Positions 17,662 to 27,054 of a DNA stretch of 64,000 bases are shown here, one piece after another. Within the stretch, counting starts at the first letter, position 1, and every line of letters starts with the position of its first letter. The notes beneath the pieces were generated by a model. That model worked only from the letters and a program-made list of their open reading frames with translations, was not told where the DNA came from and searched no databases. The position numbers and the translations under genes were made by a program. The stretch comes from DASXAI01 sp963728985 (GTDB taxonomy: Bacteria > Actinomycetota > Acidimicrobiia > Acidimicrobiales > Ilumatobacteraceae), in the NCBI GenBank assembly GCA_963728985.1, contig CAVSME010000002.1:62001-126000 (forward strand), written 5' to 3'.

Positions 17662-19023
17662 TCAGCAGGTGCGATCGATGTGGTACACGTCGAACCGATC
17701 GAAGCGCTCGATCACGTCGACGCCGACCTGCGTGGCCGAGCAACTGTCATCGGCGGCGAGCTGCTCGAGCAGGACGTGCTCGTTCGTGCGCCAGCGGGCG
17801 TCGTAGTTGGCGAAGATGATGACGGTGTCCACGCTCCGTTTGCGGAGGAACTCCGAGTAGGCGGCGGCGCTGCCGAAGCTGTGGCGTCCGATGCTCTCCG
17901 GGAAGAACTCGGAGTCCAGCCGGCCACCCGCTATCAGCAGCTGGTACATGCCCACCTTGCCGTCGCCCGCCCGCAGCACCCGGTACGTGAGACCGGGCGC
18001 GAACTCGGGAGACCGGGCGAACTCCGACAGCGTCTTGTCGGGATGGCGGGCCAGTCCCGCCCACGCCCACGTCAGCTCGAACGGTCGCAGGAAGATCACG
18101 TTGAGGAGGATGGCGATGGCCACCGCACCGAGCGCATAGGGCTCGACGCCCCGCCGCACGAGTGGCTTGGGCAGCCAGCGACCGCCGGTGTGCCGGATAG
18201 CCGCCAGCGCCAGCGGCGCGGCCACCACGAAGAGCCGCACGGCGAGGGTGGCGGCGAAGTTGCCGATCTTCACGCCGAGGCTGGAGTCCTCCATGACGGG
18301 CGAGTCGAACACGAGGTAGGCGAACGGCAGCGAGGCCAGCACGGCGATCCCGTAGCCGACGAGCAGCGCCCGGCGCCGGGGCTCCCACGGGAACCAGGCC
18401 GCCACCACCAGGAAGGCGATGGGCATGAGGATGGCGGGATGGGTGGCCTGAGCCACGACGAGCAGGATGACGGCCGCCACCCGGCGGTCGCGCCGCCAGC
18501 AGCCGACCGCGGCGAAGAAGAAGGCCACCGCCCACAGGAACGGGAGCTGCCCGATGATGGGGGCCATCACCAGCGTCGGGTTGACCAGGGCGGCGACGGC
18601 CCACCAGCCGTGGCGGATCTCCGGCAACGCCCAGAACATGGCGGCCACGACGGCCAGGAACCCCACGACGATGAGTAGCGTCACCGCCCAGTCGCCGAGC
18701 GCCAGGGCCAGCACCCCGCCGATGAGCCACGGCAGGAACCCGTAGGGGAAGGTGAGGGCTTCGCCATGACCGAGCACGGGCATGTGGAAGGGCAGGCCGC
18801 CGCCCGAGCGCAACTGCTCGGCCACCCACCAGACGTGGCCGTAGTTCGACAGCGAGTCGTGCGACACGAACATCGAGTGCGACAGGATGAACCCGAGCAC
18901 CACGAGCCACGCCACGACGACCGCCACGAGGGCCGGTCGCCCGAAGCGGCTCGGACCGAAGGCGACGGCGCCCGCGTCGGTCAGCGCGCCCGCGTCGGCG
19001 ACGGCGCTAGCTTCGCCCGGCAT
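17662..19023 (-). CDS. polytopic membrane protein, possibly glycosyltransferase-like
   Basis: A 453-residue protein with roughly nine to eleven hydrophobic segments (for example VAVVVAWLVVLGFILSHSMF and FLWAVAFFFAAVGCWRR) and a soluble C-terminal part (LRKRSVDTVIIFANYDARW). The extracytoplasmic loop SHDSLSNYGHVWWVAEQL, just after helix 1, recalls GT-C and 6-pyruvoyl-type membrane glycosyltransferases, but I cannot place the family. It lies 11 bp from the divergent NodB deacetylase and near other glycan genes, which makes a role in surface polysaccharide plausible. Confidence 0.65.
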   Translation of the reverse strand: MPGEASAVADAGALTDAGAVAFGPSRFGRPALVAVVVAWLVVLGFILSHSMFVSHDSLSNYGHVWWVAEQLRSGGGLPFHMPVLGHGEALTFPYGFLPWLIGGVLALALGDWAVTLLIVVGFLAVVAAMFWALPEIRHGWWAVAALVNPTLVMAPIIGQLPFLWAVAFFFAAVGCWRRDRRVAAVILLVVAQATHPAILMPIAFLVVAAWFPWEPRRRALLVGYGIAVLASLPFAYLVFDSPVMEDSSLGVKIGNFAATLAVRLFVVAAPLALAAIRHTGGRWLPKPLVRRGVEPYALGAVAIAILLNVIFLRPFELTWAWAGLARHPDKTLSEFARSPEFAPGLTYRVLRAGDGKVGMYQLLIAGGRLDSEFFPESIGRHSFGSAAAYSEFLRKRSVDTVIIFANYDARWRTNEHVLLEQLAADDSCSATQVGVDVIERFDRFDVYHIDRTC

Positions 19024-19034
19024 CAGCCGCCTCG

Positions 19035-20270
19035 ATGGACACGCCTCTCCTGATCACCCGTAGCCCCTCCGGGATACCTCTCCGCCTCATCGCCGGTGCC
19101 GCGCTCGCCTCAGCGGCGGCCCCAGCCGCTGGATGGGGCACGCAGAGCACGCTGGCGGCACTGATCACGTCGGTGGCCGCGATCAGCATCGGCGTGACGC
19201 TAGCAATTGCCGTGGTCAGGGTGGTGCCACGGCCGCGCCTGGCGTGGCTCGGGGCTCTCGTCGTGACCGCCGCCGCGCTCCTCGTCGCCGTGACGCCACG
19301 AGGGGTAATCACCCTCACCATCGCCGCACTGGCCGGCGTGGGCGCCGGCCTGGTCATGCCCCGTCCACTGCGCTGGGGCGACAGCTGGGCATTGGCCGGC
19401 CTCGTGGGCACCCTCGCCGTCGGCGCCGTCCTGCTCGCCACCGCCGGCGCCGCCATCGCGCTCTGGTGGGTCGTGGTGGTGGCGGTGGTGGCGGCCGTGG
19501 TCAACATGATCGAGAACGGGAGACACCGACGCCCATCGGCCGCGCCCCGCCTCACGATAGGGGTGGGCGTGGTCGCCACGGCATGGGCAATCCTGCTCAT
19601 GTCTTGGGTGGCGGCCAACACGCCCACGGTCAACTGGTTCGGCGGGACGATCAGCCACGGCCCGCGCACGGGCAACGAGGTGGCCATCACCTTCGACGAC
19701 GGACCCGACGACCCCTTCACCCTCGAGATCCGCGACATCCTCGATGCCCATGGCGTGAAGGCCACGTTCTTCACCGTGGGCAAGGCCCTCGACGCTCGCC
19801 CCGACATCTCCCGCGCCCTCTACGACGACGGCCAGCTGCTGGGCAACCACTCCTACCACCACGACTACTGGCGCTGGCTCGATCCCCGCTACCCGGAGCT
19901 GGGCCGCACCCAGGACGCGTTCGAGCGGGCCCTCGGAGTCTGCCCCGGCTTCTTCCGGCCACCGCACGGCCAGCGCACGCCGTTCATCTCCTGGCTCGTG
20001 CACCGGCGCGACATGGCCATGGTGACCTGGGACGTGTCCGCCGCCGACTGGAGCAGCCACGACGGCGCCAAGGTGGCGGCCGACATCCTCGAGCGCACCC
20101 GGCCGGGTTCGATCATCCTGCTGCACGACGGCATCGACGGCACGGTGCACGCGGACCGGTCGGTGATCCTCACCGCCCTCCCGCTGATCCTCGACGGGCT
20201 GCAGGCACGCGGGTTGCAGCCCGTCCGGCTGGATCAGCTGCTCGGGAAGCCTGGCTACGTTAGGTGCTAG
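19035..20270 (+). CDS. membrane-anchored polysaccharide deacetylase (NodB domain)
   Basis: About six hydrophobic N-terminal segments are followed by a NodB homology domain: VAITFDDGPDDPFT carries the catalytic Asp and metal Asp, GNHSYHHDYW the HxxxH metal ligands, FRPPHGQRTP motif 3 and ILLHDG motif 5. All five motifs look intact. Such enzymes remove N- or O-acetyl groups from cell-wall or exopolysaccharides. The domain faces outside if the last helix (ATAWAILLMSWVAA) crosses outwards. The gene ends 10 bp from the convergent GT2 gene. Confidence 0.85.
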   Translation: MDTPLLITRSPSGIPLRLIAGAALASAAAPAAGWGTQSTLAALITSVAAISIGVTLAIAVVRVVPRPRLAWLGALVVTAAALLVAVTPRGVITLTIAALAGVGAGLVMPRPLRWGDSWALAGLVGTLAVGAVLLATAGAAIALWWVVVVAVVAAVVNMIENGRHRRPSAAPRLTIGVGVVATAWAILLMSWVAANTPTVNWFGGTISHGPRTGNEVAITFDDGPDDPFTLEIRDILDAHGVKATFFTVGKALDARPDISRALYDDGQLLGNHSYHHDYWRWLDPRYPELGRTQDAFERALGVCPGFFRPPHGQRTPFISWLVHRRDMAMVTWDVSAADWSSHDGAKVAADILERTRPGSIILLHDGIDGTVHADRSVILTALPLILDGLQARGLQPVRLDQLLGKPGYVRC

Positions 20271-20280
20271 TGCAGCGGTG

Positions 20281-21174
20281 TCAGCGGGTGATGGCGCGCA
20301 ATGCTCGCCAGCCCGCGCCAGCCACGCCGACGCCGGCGACGGCCAGCGCGGCGGTGACGGCGATCGGCTCGACCAGGCTGGGCACGGGAACCGGCGGCAC
20401 GGCGACGCGCCGGCGCTGCACGCGGATGGCCGCCGCCGGGATCGACCAGAGGTCGATCACCACGTCGAGCATCGACGTGCGCGACCGGTAGATCGGGACC
20501 GGCACCACGACGTCGTTGCGCACCTTGTACCCCAGGCGCCACAGCACCACGGCGACCTCGACCGTCTCGGAGTACTTGTAGCCCTGGTAGTAGTCGAGGG
20601 CGTTGGCCAGCGCCCCGGCCCGGAAGATGCGGTAGCCAGACTCGACGTCGAGCAGCGGGCCGCCCGCCCACAGCGACGCCCACGCCGAGAGCATCCGGTT
20701 GCCCAGCTGCTTGTAGAAGGGGTAGCCCGACAGGTCCCGCTGGACCAGGAGGGCGTCGAGCCCGTCGTGGAGCATGATCCGCTGGAGCTCTTCGAGCACC
20801 GCCAGCTCGTGCTGACCGTCGGCGTCGATCGTGTAGATCAGGTCGTCGGCCGACACGTCCCCGTCGATGATCCGCTGACGCATGTCGGTGAACGCCGTGT
20901 AGTACGCCTCGGACATGCCGCGGTTCTGCTCGTGCACGATGAGCCGCACGTGGTCGTGGCCCGGCAGCCACTGCTCGATCTCGCCCCGCGTGTCGTCGGT
21001 CGAGCCGTCGTCCACCACGACGAGCTCGTCGACCAGCTTGCTGAGGCGATCGAGCACCTCGGCCACGGTGGCCTCTTCGTTGTAGGCGGGCACGACGGCG
21101 ATGCGGCGGGGGCCGACCGGTCGTTGACCGTCCCGGCTCGGTGCCGGAACTGGCGCGCGTTCCGTCGTGCTCAC
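20281..21174 (-). CDS. family 2 glycosyltransferase (dolichol-phosphate mannose synthase-like)
   Basis: The 297-residue protein has the GT2 start IAVVPAYNEEATVAEVLDRL, VVVDDGSTDDT, the metal motif YTIDADGQHE and the late segment VESGYRIFRAG. One C-terminal hydrophobic stretch could tether it to the membrane. Its GTG start at 21174 directly abuts the stop of the epimerase gene, so it is the last gene of a three-gene operon. It probably transfers a sugar to a polyprenyl phosphate or glycan. Confidence 0.87.
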   Translation of the reverse strand: MSTTERAPVPAPSRDGQRPVGPRRIAVVPAYNEEATVAEVLDRLSKLVDELVVVDDGSTDDTRGEIEQWLPGHDHVRLIVHEQNRGMSEAYYTAFTDMRQRIIDGDVSADDLIYTIDADGQHELAVLEELQRIMLHDGLDALLVQRDLSGYPFYKQLGNRMLSAWASLWAGGPLLDVESGYRIFRAGALANALDYYQGYKYSETVEVAVVLWRLGYKVRNDVVVPVPIYRSRTSMLDVVIDLWSIPAAAIRVQRRRVAVPPVPVPSLVEPIAVTAALAVAGVGVAGAGWRALRAITR

Positions 21175-22140
21175 TCAATCCTCCAAGGTGACAGGTTCGG
21201 GTACGGGGATGTCGAGGCCGAGGGTGGCGGCGTACCAGGCGAGGGTGCGCCGCATGCCCTCTTCGAAGGACACGCGCGGGATCCAGCCGAGGTCGTCGCG
21301 GGCACGGTCGGTGGAGACGACGCGCGCCTTGAGATCACCGGGGCGGGGAGGCCCGAAGCTGACCTCCACGTCGCCGACGAGATCGCGAACGGTCTCGGCG
21401 ATCCGCCGGATGGACACCGGCTCGTCGCCGTCGAGGTTGAACGTGCGGTTCTCGGCGATCGGGTCGAGGGCGAGCACGTGGGCGCGGGCCAGGTCGGCCA
21501 CGTACACGAAGAAGCGCTCCTGGAGGCCGTCACCATCGATGCGCAACGGCTCACCCCGGAAGGCGCGCTTGAAGAACGCCGCCGCCACGCAGTTGTCGCG
21601 CATGCGGGGGCCGTACGGGATGCCGTAGCGCAGCACGGTGTAGGGCCGGCCGTAGAGCGTGTGGTAGTCGCGGCACATCATCTCCGACGCCACCTTCGTG
21701 GTGACGTAGATGTGGCGATCGGTCTCGGGCTCGAACGGCGTCGACTCGTCCACGATCGGCTTCGTGGACGCGGCATAGACCCACACGGTGGACGCCAGGA
21801 TCACGCGACCGGCGTCGGCCAGGCGCGCCGCCTCGAGCACCCGCACGGTGCCAACCGTGTTCAACGCCACGCTCTCGACCGGCGACGCGAAGATGTCGTT
21901 CACGTCGGCCATGGCGGCGAGGTGGAAGACGGCGTCGGTGCCCCGCACCGCCTGGGTCAGGCGGCTCTGGTCCATCACGTCGACCTCGGCCCAGTCGGCC
22001 TCGACGCGTTCCGGCGGCCTCGTGTCGAGCACCCGCACCCGGTGGCCCGCATCGAGCAGGGCGTCGACGACGTGCGAGCCGATGAACCCCGACCCTCCCG
22101 TGACGGCGACGGTCTTCGTGGAATTCGACCTCTTGGTCAC
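21175..22140 (-). CDS. NAD-dependent epimerase/dehydratase (nucleotide-sugar, SDR family)
   Basis: An extended short-chain dehydrogenase: TVAVTGGSGFIGSHVVDALL binds NAD, FHLAAMADVNDIF follows, and the catalytic pair is seen as IYVTTKVASE, where the usual YxxxK is Y-V-T-T-K. C-terminal NLDGDEPVSIRRIAETV is typical of UDP-glucose 4-epimerase relatives. The GTG start at 22140 overlaps the stop of the DegT gene by four bases (GTGTGA region). It likely makes the sugar used by the neighbouring GT2 enzyme. Confidence 0.88.
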   Translation of the reverse strand: MTKRSNSTKTVAVTGGSGFIGSHVVDALLDAGHRVRVLDTRPPERVEADWAEVDVMDQSRLTQAVRGTDAVFHLAAMADVNDIFASPVESVALNTVGTVRVLEAARLADAGRVILASTVWVYAASTKPIVDESTPFEPETDRHIYVTTKVASEMMCRDYHTLYGRPYTVLRYGIPYGPRMRDNCVAAAFFKRAFRGEPLRIDGDGLQERFFVYVADLARAHVLALDPIAENRTFNLDGDEPVSIRRIAETVRDLVGDVEVSFGPPRPGDLKARVVSTDRARDDLGWIPRVSFEEGMRRTLAWYAATLGLDIPVPEPVTLED

Positions 22141-23261
22141 ACCCGCTCCAGTGTCGACCGAACGGCGTCGATGACGATGTCCGCTTCGTCGTCGGTCATG
22201 ACGGCGGACACCGGAAGGCACACGTGACGGGCGCACAGCGCTTCCGCACCCGGGAGCGGGCCATCGGCCCACGGCTCGAAAACTGGTTGCAGATGCAGCG
22301 GCGTGTCGTACACCTCACCCGACAGACCCACGCCGTGGTCCTCGCGCAGGATCCGCTTGAACTCGGCCCGGTCGACACCGTCGGGGAGGAAGGCGATGTA
22401 CTTGTAGTAGTTGCAGCGCGACGTATCGGGGATGGCGAGCGGCGTCAGCGGGAGCGACGCCAGGGCCACGTCGTAGCGCCCTGCGATGTGCTGGCGGCGG
22501 GCGATGAACTCGTCGAGCCGCCCGAACTGGCTCAGGGCGATGGCCGCGTGAGGCTCGCTCATGCGCCAGTTGTACCCGAGTCGGGTGTGCAGGTTGGTGA
22601 GGAACGACGCTTTGCCCTGATCGCGGTAGATGCGCGCCTCGTCGGCGATGCGCTCGTCGTTGGTGACGAGGATGCCGCCCTCGCCGCCGGCCATCACCTT
22701 CGTGGGATAGAAGGAGAACGAGCCGGCGGCACCGAACGTGCCCGCCATCTGCCCGTCGTGGGCCGAGCCATGGGCGTGGGCGGCGTCCTCGAACAGCCAG
22801 ACGCCCTCGTCGTCGCAGATCTTGCCGAGCTCGGCGATGTCGGGCGTGACGAGACCACCGATGTGCACGACGATGACGCCGGCGGTGTTCGGGCCGATGG
22901 CACTGCGCAGCGCGGCCGGGTCCACCGCCATGGTGCGTGGGTCGCAGTCGACGAACCGGATGGACGCACCGGCGGACAGGGCGGCGGCGGCGGTGGCGAA
23001 GAACGTGTTCGCTGCAACGAGCACTTCCTTGCCCTCTACACCCATCGCCCGCAGTGGGATCTCGATGGCACTGGTGCCCGAGTTGACGGCCACTGCGTGG
23101 TCGGCACCGACGTAGGCAGCGAAGCCCTCTTCGAGCTGGCGACCCAGCTTGCCCAGTGTGAGCTGGCCGGTGGCCAGGCATTCGTCGATCTGCTGGAGGA
23201 TCGCGGCTCGGTCTTCCGGTGGGAAGTAGACCGAAGCCGGCGGGACACGCATCGTCGTCAT
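22137..23261 (-). CDS. DegT/DnrJ/EryC1/StrS-family sugar aminotransferase
   Basis: A PLP enzyme that aminates keto-sugars. Visible motifs are VAVNSGTSAIEIPLRAMGV, VDCDPRTMAVDP, LFEDAAHAHGS and the PLP-Lys segment SFYPTKVMAGGEGG. The 374-residue length is normal. ATG 23261 (MTTMRVPP) is preferred over 23267; no clear ribosome site precedes either. It begins the operon DegT - epimerase - GT2, suggesting synthesis and transfer of an amino sugar for a surface glycan. Confidence 0.88.
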   Translation of the reverse strand: MTTMRVPPASVYFPPEDRAAILQQIDECLATGQLTLGKLGRQLEEGFAAYVGADHAVAVNSGTSAIEIPLRAMGVEGKEVLVAANTFFATAAAALSAGASIRFVDCDPRTMAVDPAALRSAIGPNTAGVIVVHIGGLVTPDIAELGKICDDEGVWLFEDAAHAHGSAHDGQMAGTFGAAGSFSFYPTKVMAGGEGGILVTNDERIADEARIYRDQGKASFLTNLHTRLGYNWRMSEPHAAIALSQFGRLDEFIARRQHIAGRYDVALASLPLTPLAIPDTSRCNYYKYIAFLPDGVDRAEFKRILREDHGVGLSGEVYDTPLHLQPVFEPWADGPLPGAEALCARHVCLPVSAVMTDDEADIVIDAVRSTLERV

Positions 23262-23383
23262 GAACACCGAGCCGGTAGGGGAATGGGAACTTGGGTTGCC
23301 GCCACACGCCCCTGCGAAAGGCCTGAGCGCTGCGACACGCTATAGCAACGGGCGCCGGCGACAAGGCAGGCACCATGCCTGGC

Positions 23384-25582
23384 CTAGGGGGTGCTGGCCT
23401 CCCCGAACGCCGCGGGCAGCTGATCGCGCCAGGCACGGGTGAGCACGTCGACGCTCACGTCGACCAGGCCGTCGACCGCGAGACGTTCGCCGCCGGTGCG
23501 CCCGATGACCCGCAGGGCCACGCCGGCCTCGTCGGCCCGCCGGCGGGCGTCGTCGAGATCGGCCGGGGCGATGGCGGCCAGCACGCGCGACGGCGACTCC
23601 GCGAAGAGGCCGGGCACGTCTCGCACACCGGTGACGACCGCGCCCACACCGCCGGCTACCACCGCCTCCGCCAGCGCCAGCGCCAGGCCACCGTCGGCCA
23701 CGTCATGCACGGCCGACGCCAGCTCGTCGGCCACCAGCGCCCGCACGAACGCGGCCACGGCGAGGTGGGCCACCGGGTCGAGCGGCGTCAGCGCACCGCC
23801 GCGAGCTCCGCGCGACCACGCCCACCTCGAGCCGTCCACGACTGGCGCCGGAGGTTCGGGGCCGATGATCACGAGCTCGGCGCCGTCGGGCAGCCCCAGG
23901 CCGGGCGGGCGCCGGACCAACCGGTCGACCACGCCGAGCAGGCCGATGACCGGGGTGGGATGGATGTCGACACCGGCGCTCTCGTTGTAGAGGCTGACGT
24001 TGCCACCGACCACGGGAATGCCGAGGTCGCGGCACGCCTCGGCCATGCCGTCGATGGCCTCGGACAGCTCCCACATGACCTCGGGATGTTCGGGGTTGCC
24101 GAAGTTCAGGCAGTTCACGACGGCGAGTGGCCGGGCGCCCACACACGCCAGGTTGAGCACCGCTTCGGCCACGACCCACGCCGTGCCGACGCGCGGGTCG
24201 ACGGCGCACCAGCGATGGTTCCCGTCGGTGGTGAGGGCCAGGGCCCGTCCCGTGTCCTCGCCCGTCACCGGATGCTTGAGCCGCAGCACGGTGGCGTCGC
24301 CGCCCGGTCCGACGACGGTGTTCAGGAACAGCATGTGGTCGTACTGGCGCCAGACCCACCTGGTGTCGGCCAGCATGGCGAGGAGGTCGGCGGCGCCATC
24401 GCCGGCGGCCAGCGTCGCCGGGTCCGTCTCGCCACTGCGGTCACGCCGGCGGCGGGGACGGTCATAGGAGGGTGCGGCGTCGTGCAGGGCAGCCGCCGGC
24501 ACGTCGGCCAGCACGGCGCCGTCGCCGCCGAGGATGCGCAGCCGCCCGGTACCGGTCACCCGCCCGACCACGGTGGCCCGCACCTCCCACCGGACGCAGA
24601 TGGCGATCACCTCGTCGAGGTCCTCCGGCGTGACGATGGCCAGCATGCGCTCCTGGCTCTCCGACGTCATGATCTCGAACGGCTCCATGCCCGGCTCGCG
24701 CTGGGGCACGGCGGCGACGTCGACGTCCATGCCCATGCCGGCGCGGCTGGCGGTCTCGCTCGTGGCACAGGTCAGCCCGGCCCCGCCCAGGTCCTGGATG
24801 CCGACCACGAGCCCGGCGTCGAGCAACGCCAGGCACGCTTCGATCAGTCGCTTCTCCTCGAACGGGTCGCCGACCTGCACACTCGGGCGCTTGGCGTCAT
24901 CGGCGCCGGCGGCGCCGAACCCGGAGCTGGCCAGCACGCTCACGCCACCGATGCCGTCACGGCCGGTCGACGAGCCGAGCAGCACCGCCAAGTTGCCCTC
25001 GCCGCTGGCCTGACCGAGCACCAGCCGGTCGGCCGGCAGCACACCGAGGCACAGCACGTTGACGAGCGGGTTGCCTCGGTACGTCTCGTCGAACACCACC
25101 TCGCCGCCCACCGTCGGCACCCCCACGGCGTTGCCGTAGCCGGCGATGCCCGACACCACGCCCTCGGCGATCCAGCGGCTGCGAGGGTCATCGAGCGGAC
25201 CGAACCGCAACGGGTCCATGAGGGCGATGGGACGTGCGCCCATCGTGAAGATGTCGCGCAGGATGCCGCCCGCTCCCGTGGCCGCACCCTGGTACGGCTC
25301 GATGGCCGAGGGGTGGTTGTGGCTCTCGATCCGGATGGCGGCGGCGATCCCGTCGCCGACGTCGACCACGCCGGCGTTCTCACCGGGCCCGACCAGCACC
25401 CACGGCGCCGCGGTCGGCAGGCGCGCCAGATGCCGCCGCGAAGACTTGTATGAGCAGTGCTCGGACCACATGACGGCGAACATGGCGAGCTCGAGATGGT
25501 TGGGCATCCGACCGAGGATCCGCTCGATGTCGCCCGCTTCGTCGTCGGTGAGTCCCAGCGCGCGATGGATCGGTGCGGCCAT
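23384..25582 (-). CDS. purL: phosphoribosylformylglycinamidine synthase subunit PurL
   Basis: Converts FGAR to FGAM with ammonia supplied by PurQ; PurS bridges the two. This is the small (about 732-residue) PurL type. Motifs: MWSEHCSYKSSRRHL, RIESHNHPSAIEPYQGA, GVPTVGGEV, QDLGGAGLTCATSE, NCLNFGNPE and VVGGNVSLYNES. The ATG at 25582 follows a TACCGT box by six bases and has no ribosome site, as in a leaderless gene. It is separated from purSQ by one convergent small gene. Confidence 0.96.
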   Translation of the reverse strand: MAAPIHRALGLTDDEAGDIERILGRMPNHLELAMFAVMWSEHCSYKSSRRHLARLPTAAPWVLVGPGENAGVVDVGDGIAAAIRIESHNHPSAIEPYQGAATGAGGILRDIFTMGARPIALMDPLRFGPLDDPRSRWIAEGVVSGIAGYGNAVGVPTVGGEVVFDETYRGNPLVNVLCLGVLPADRLVLGQASGEGNLAVLLGSSTGRDGIGGVSVLASSGFGAAGADDAKRPSVQVGDPFEEKRLIEACLALLDAGLVVGIQDLGGAGLTCATSETASRAGMGMDVDVAAVPQREPGMEPFEIMTSESQERMLAIVTPEDLDEVIAICVRWEVRATVVGRVTGTGRLRILGGDGAVLADVPAAALHDAAPSYDRPRRRRDRSGETDPATLAAGDGAADLLAMLADTRWVWRQYDHMLFLNTVVGPGGDATVLRLKHPVTGEDTGRALALTTDGNHRWCAVDPRVGTAWVVAEAVLNLACVGARPLAVVNCLNFGNPEHPEVMWELSEAIDGMAEACRDLGIPVVGGNVSLYNESAGVDIHPTPVIGLLGVVDRLVRRPPGLGLPDGAELVIIGPEPPAPVVDGSRWAWSRGARGGALTPLDPVAHLAVAAFVRALVADELASAVHDVADGGLALALAEAVVAGGVGAVVTGVRDVPGLFAESPSRVLAAIAPADLDDARRRADEAGVALRVIGRTGGERLAVDGLVDVSVDVLTRAWRDQLPAAFGEASTP

Positions 25583-25588
25583 CCGTCC

Positions 25589-25594
25589 ACGGTA
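25589..25594 (-). promoter_or_regulatory. -10 element of leaderless purL
   Basis: TACCGT on the minus strand ends six bases before the purL ATG. The same spacing is seen before pyrE, purS, gpmA and the 58.4-kb reductase. Confidence 0.45.
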
Positions 25595-25660
25595 CAAGAG
25601 GGGCATGAACGGGCCCGGACCCGCCTTGAACTTCCTATTCCAATCGGACAGAATATTTGA

Positions 25661-26071
25661 ATGGCCACGAAGGCACGTCGCAAGACCCAGATGTCAGACG
25701 ATCACAAGGCGGCGCTCGCCGTCGGAAGAACCGAAGGCCGCGTGGTCCGCCGCTATCTCGATGCGCTCGAGGCGAACAAGCCAAAGCGCGGCCGCAAGCG
25801 CACCCCGGATTCCATCCAGCGACGCCTCAAGGTCATCGATGCCGAGCTGTCCGAGACGGACCGACTGAACGAACTGAAGCTCGTGCAGGAACGGATGAAC
25901 CTCGAGTTGGAGCTGGCGTCGCTCGGCGCTCGCCAGGATCTGGCCGGCCTCGAAGCGGAGTTCGTGAAGGTGGCCAAGGCGTACAGCAGCCGCCAGGGAA
26001 TCAGCTACGCAGCGTGGCGAGCGGTCGGCGTGCCCGCCGCCGTGCTCAAGAAGGCCGGGATCAGCCGCTAG
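25661..26071 (+). CDS. small basic hypothetical protein
   Basis: The 136-residue protein has a basic N-terminal part (MATKARRKTQ, NKPKRGRKRTPDSI), a long predicted helix (LSETDRLNELKLVQERMNLE) and a compact end (GISYAAWRAVGVPAAVLKKA). No catalytic motif is visible; a DNA- or RNA-binding role is possible. The start follows an AT-rich segment (AGAATATTTGA) and TTGAAC at 25626-25631, unlike its GC-rich surroundings, so the message may be leaderless. It sits between purQ and purL on the opposite strand and overlaps the purQ stop by 11 bp. Confidence 0.75.
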   Translation: MATKARRKTQMSDDHKAALAVGRTEGRVVRRYLDALEANKPKRGRKRTPDSIQRRLKVIDAELSETDRLNELKLVQERMNLELELASLGARQDLAGLEAEFVKVAKAYSSRQGISYAAWRAVGVPAAVLKKAGISR

Positions 26072-26729
26072 CCCCCACGGCGGCCAATAGGCTGGCCAGC
26101 ACCCGACCACCGTCGATCGAGCCCAGCATCTCGTGCGTCGCCCGCTCCGGGTGCGGCATCAACCCCACCACGTTGCGTTCCCTTGAACAGACACCGGCAA
26201 TGTCGTCGAGCGAGCCATTGGGATTCCCGACGTATCGGAAGACCACCTGCTCTTCCTGGCGCAGCTCGTCGAGTGTCTTGGGGCTGCACGTGAAGCAGCC
26301 CTCAAAATGATTGATCGGAATCCGTAACACCGTCCCCACCGGGATTGTCGATGTTGCTGGTGTGACCGTTGTCTCCACGCGCACGTCGGTGAACTCGCAC
26401 ACGAATTTCAAACCACGATTCTTTTGCAGCGCACCAGGGAGCAGACCGGCCTCGCACAGGATCTGGAAGCCGTTGCAGATCCCGAGGACTGGCCCACCCA
26501 GCTGGGCGAACTCGGTGATCGGCGCCATCACCGGTGAGAACCGGGCGATGGCCCCGGTGCGCAGGTAGTCCCCGTGGGCGAAGCCGCCGGGGAGCACGAC
26601 GGCGTCCACGTTGCTCGGGAGACGGCGGTCACCGTGCCACACGATGTCGGCGGCGCCACCGAGGTGCCGAACGGCCTCCACGACGTCCTGCTCGCAGTTG
26701 GTCCCGGGGAAGAGCACCACGCCGATCAT
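26061..26729 (-). CDS. purQ: phosphoribosylformylglycinamidine synthase glutaminase subunit
   Basis: Class I glutaminase that feeds ammonia to PurL. Motifs: FPGTNCEQDV, the oxyanion strand LPGGFAHGDYLRTGA, nucleophile elbow GICNGFQIL and the His-Glu pair in LMPHPERA. The 222-residue length is normal. Its start overlaps the purS stop by four bases. The 3' end overlaps the convergent small gene by 11 bp. Confidence 0.96.
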   Translation of the reverse strand: MIGVVLFPGTNCEQDVVEAVRHLGGAADIVWHGDRRLPSNVDAVVLPGGFAHGDYLRTGAIARFSPVMAPITEFAQLGGPVLGICNGFQILCEAGLLPGALQKNRGLKFVCEFTDVRVETTVTPATSTIPVGTVLRIPINHFEGCFTCSPKTLDELRQEEQVVFRYVGNPNGSLDDIAGVCSRERNVVGLMPHPERATHEMLGSIDGGRVLASLLAAVGASG

Positions 26730-26980
26730 CGGGCCGGTTCCATCGACACGACGGCGTCCTCGATGACGGGGTTGGTGAGGAAGCGAGAGCAGAGCTGCTC
26801 CACCTCGGCCCGTGCCGCGCCTTCGTCGGCGGCGTCGAGCGAGAAGCGGATGGCCTTGCCCACCCGCACCGCGCTCACGCCGTCGTAGCCGAGGGTGGGC
26901 AGGCTGCGCTCGATGGTGGCGCCCTGGGGATCGGCGATGCCGGCGCGCAGGCGCACCTCCACGAGCACGTCGAAGACCAC
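26726..26980 (-). CDS. purS: phosphoribosylformylglycinamidine synthase subunit PurS
   Basis: An 84-residue PurS: DVLVEVRLRAGIADPQGATI, LPTLGYDGVSAVRVGKAIRF and LTNPVIEDAVVSME. It links PurL and PurQ in the small-subunit FGAM synthetase. The GTG start at 26980 lies six bases after a TAGCCT box. It leads a purS-purQ operon. Confidence 0.94.
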   Translation of the reverse strand: MVFDVLVEVRLRAGIADPQGATIERSLPTLGYDGVSAVRVGKAIRFSLDAADEGAARAEVEQLCSRFLTNPVIEDAVVSMEPAR

Positions 26981-26986
26981 AAGGCC

Positions 26987-26992
26987 AGGCTA
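26987..26992 (-). promoter_or_regulatory. -10 element of leaderless purS
   Basis: TAGCCT on the minus strand ends six bases before the purS GTG; no ribosome binding site is present in between. Confidence 0.4.
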
Positions 26993-27054
26993 GGCGAGCG
27001 GCTCGCCGCCACCCGGGAACCGGCCGTCCGCGCTCCGAGCACGCCGTCTCGAAT

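Noticed and set aside
23335..23366. TATAGC box upstream of the DegT gene as its promoter
   Set aside because: The nearest -35-like TTGTCG is only 14 bases away, and the box is about 75 bases from the start; evidence too weak to annotate.
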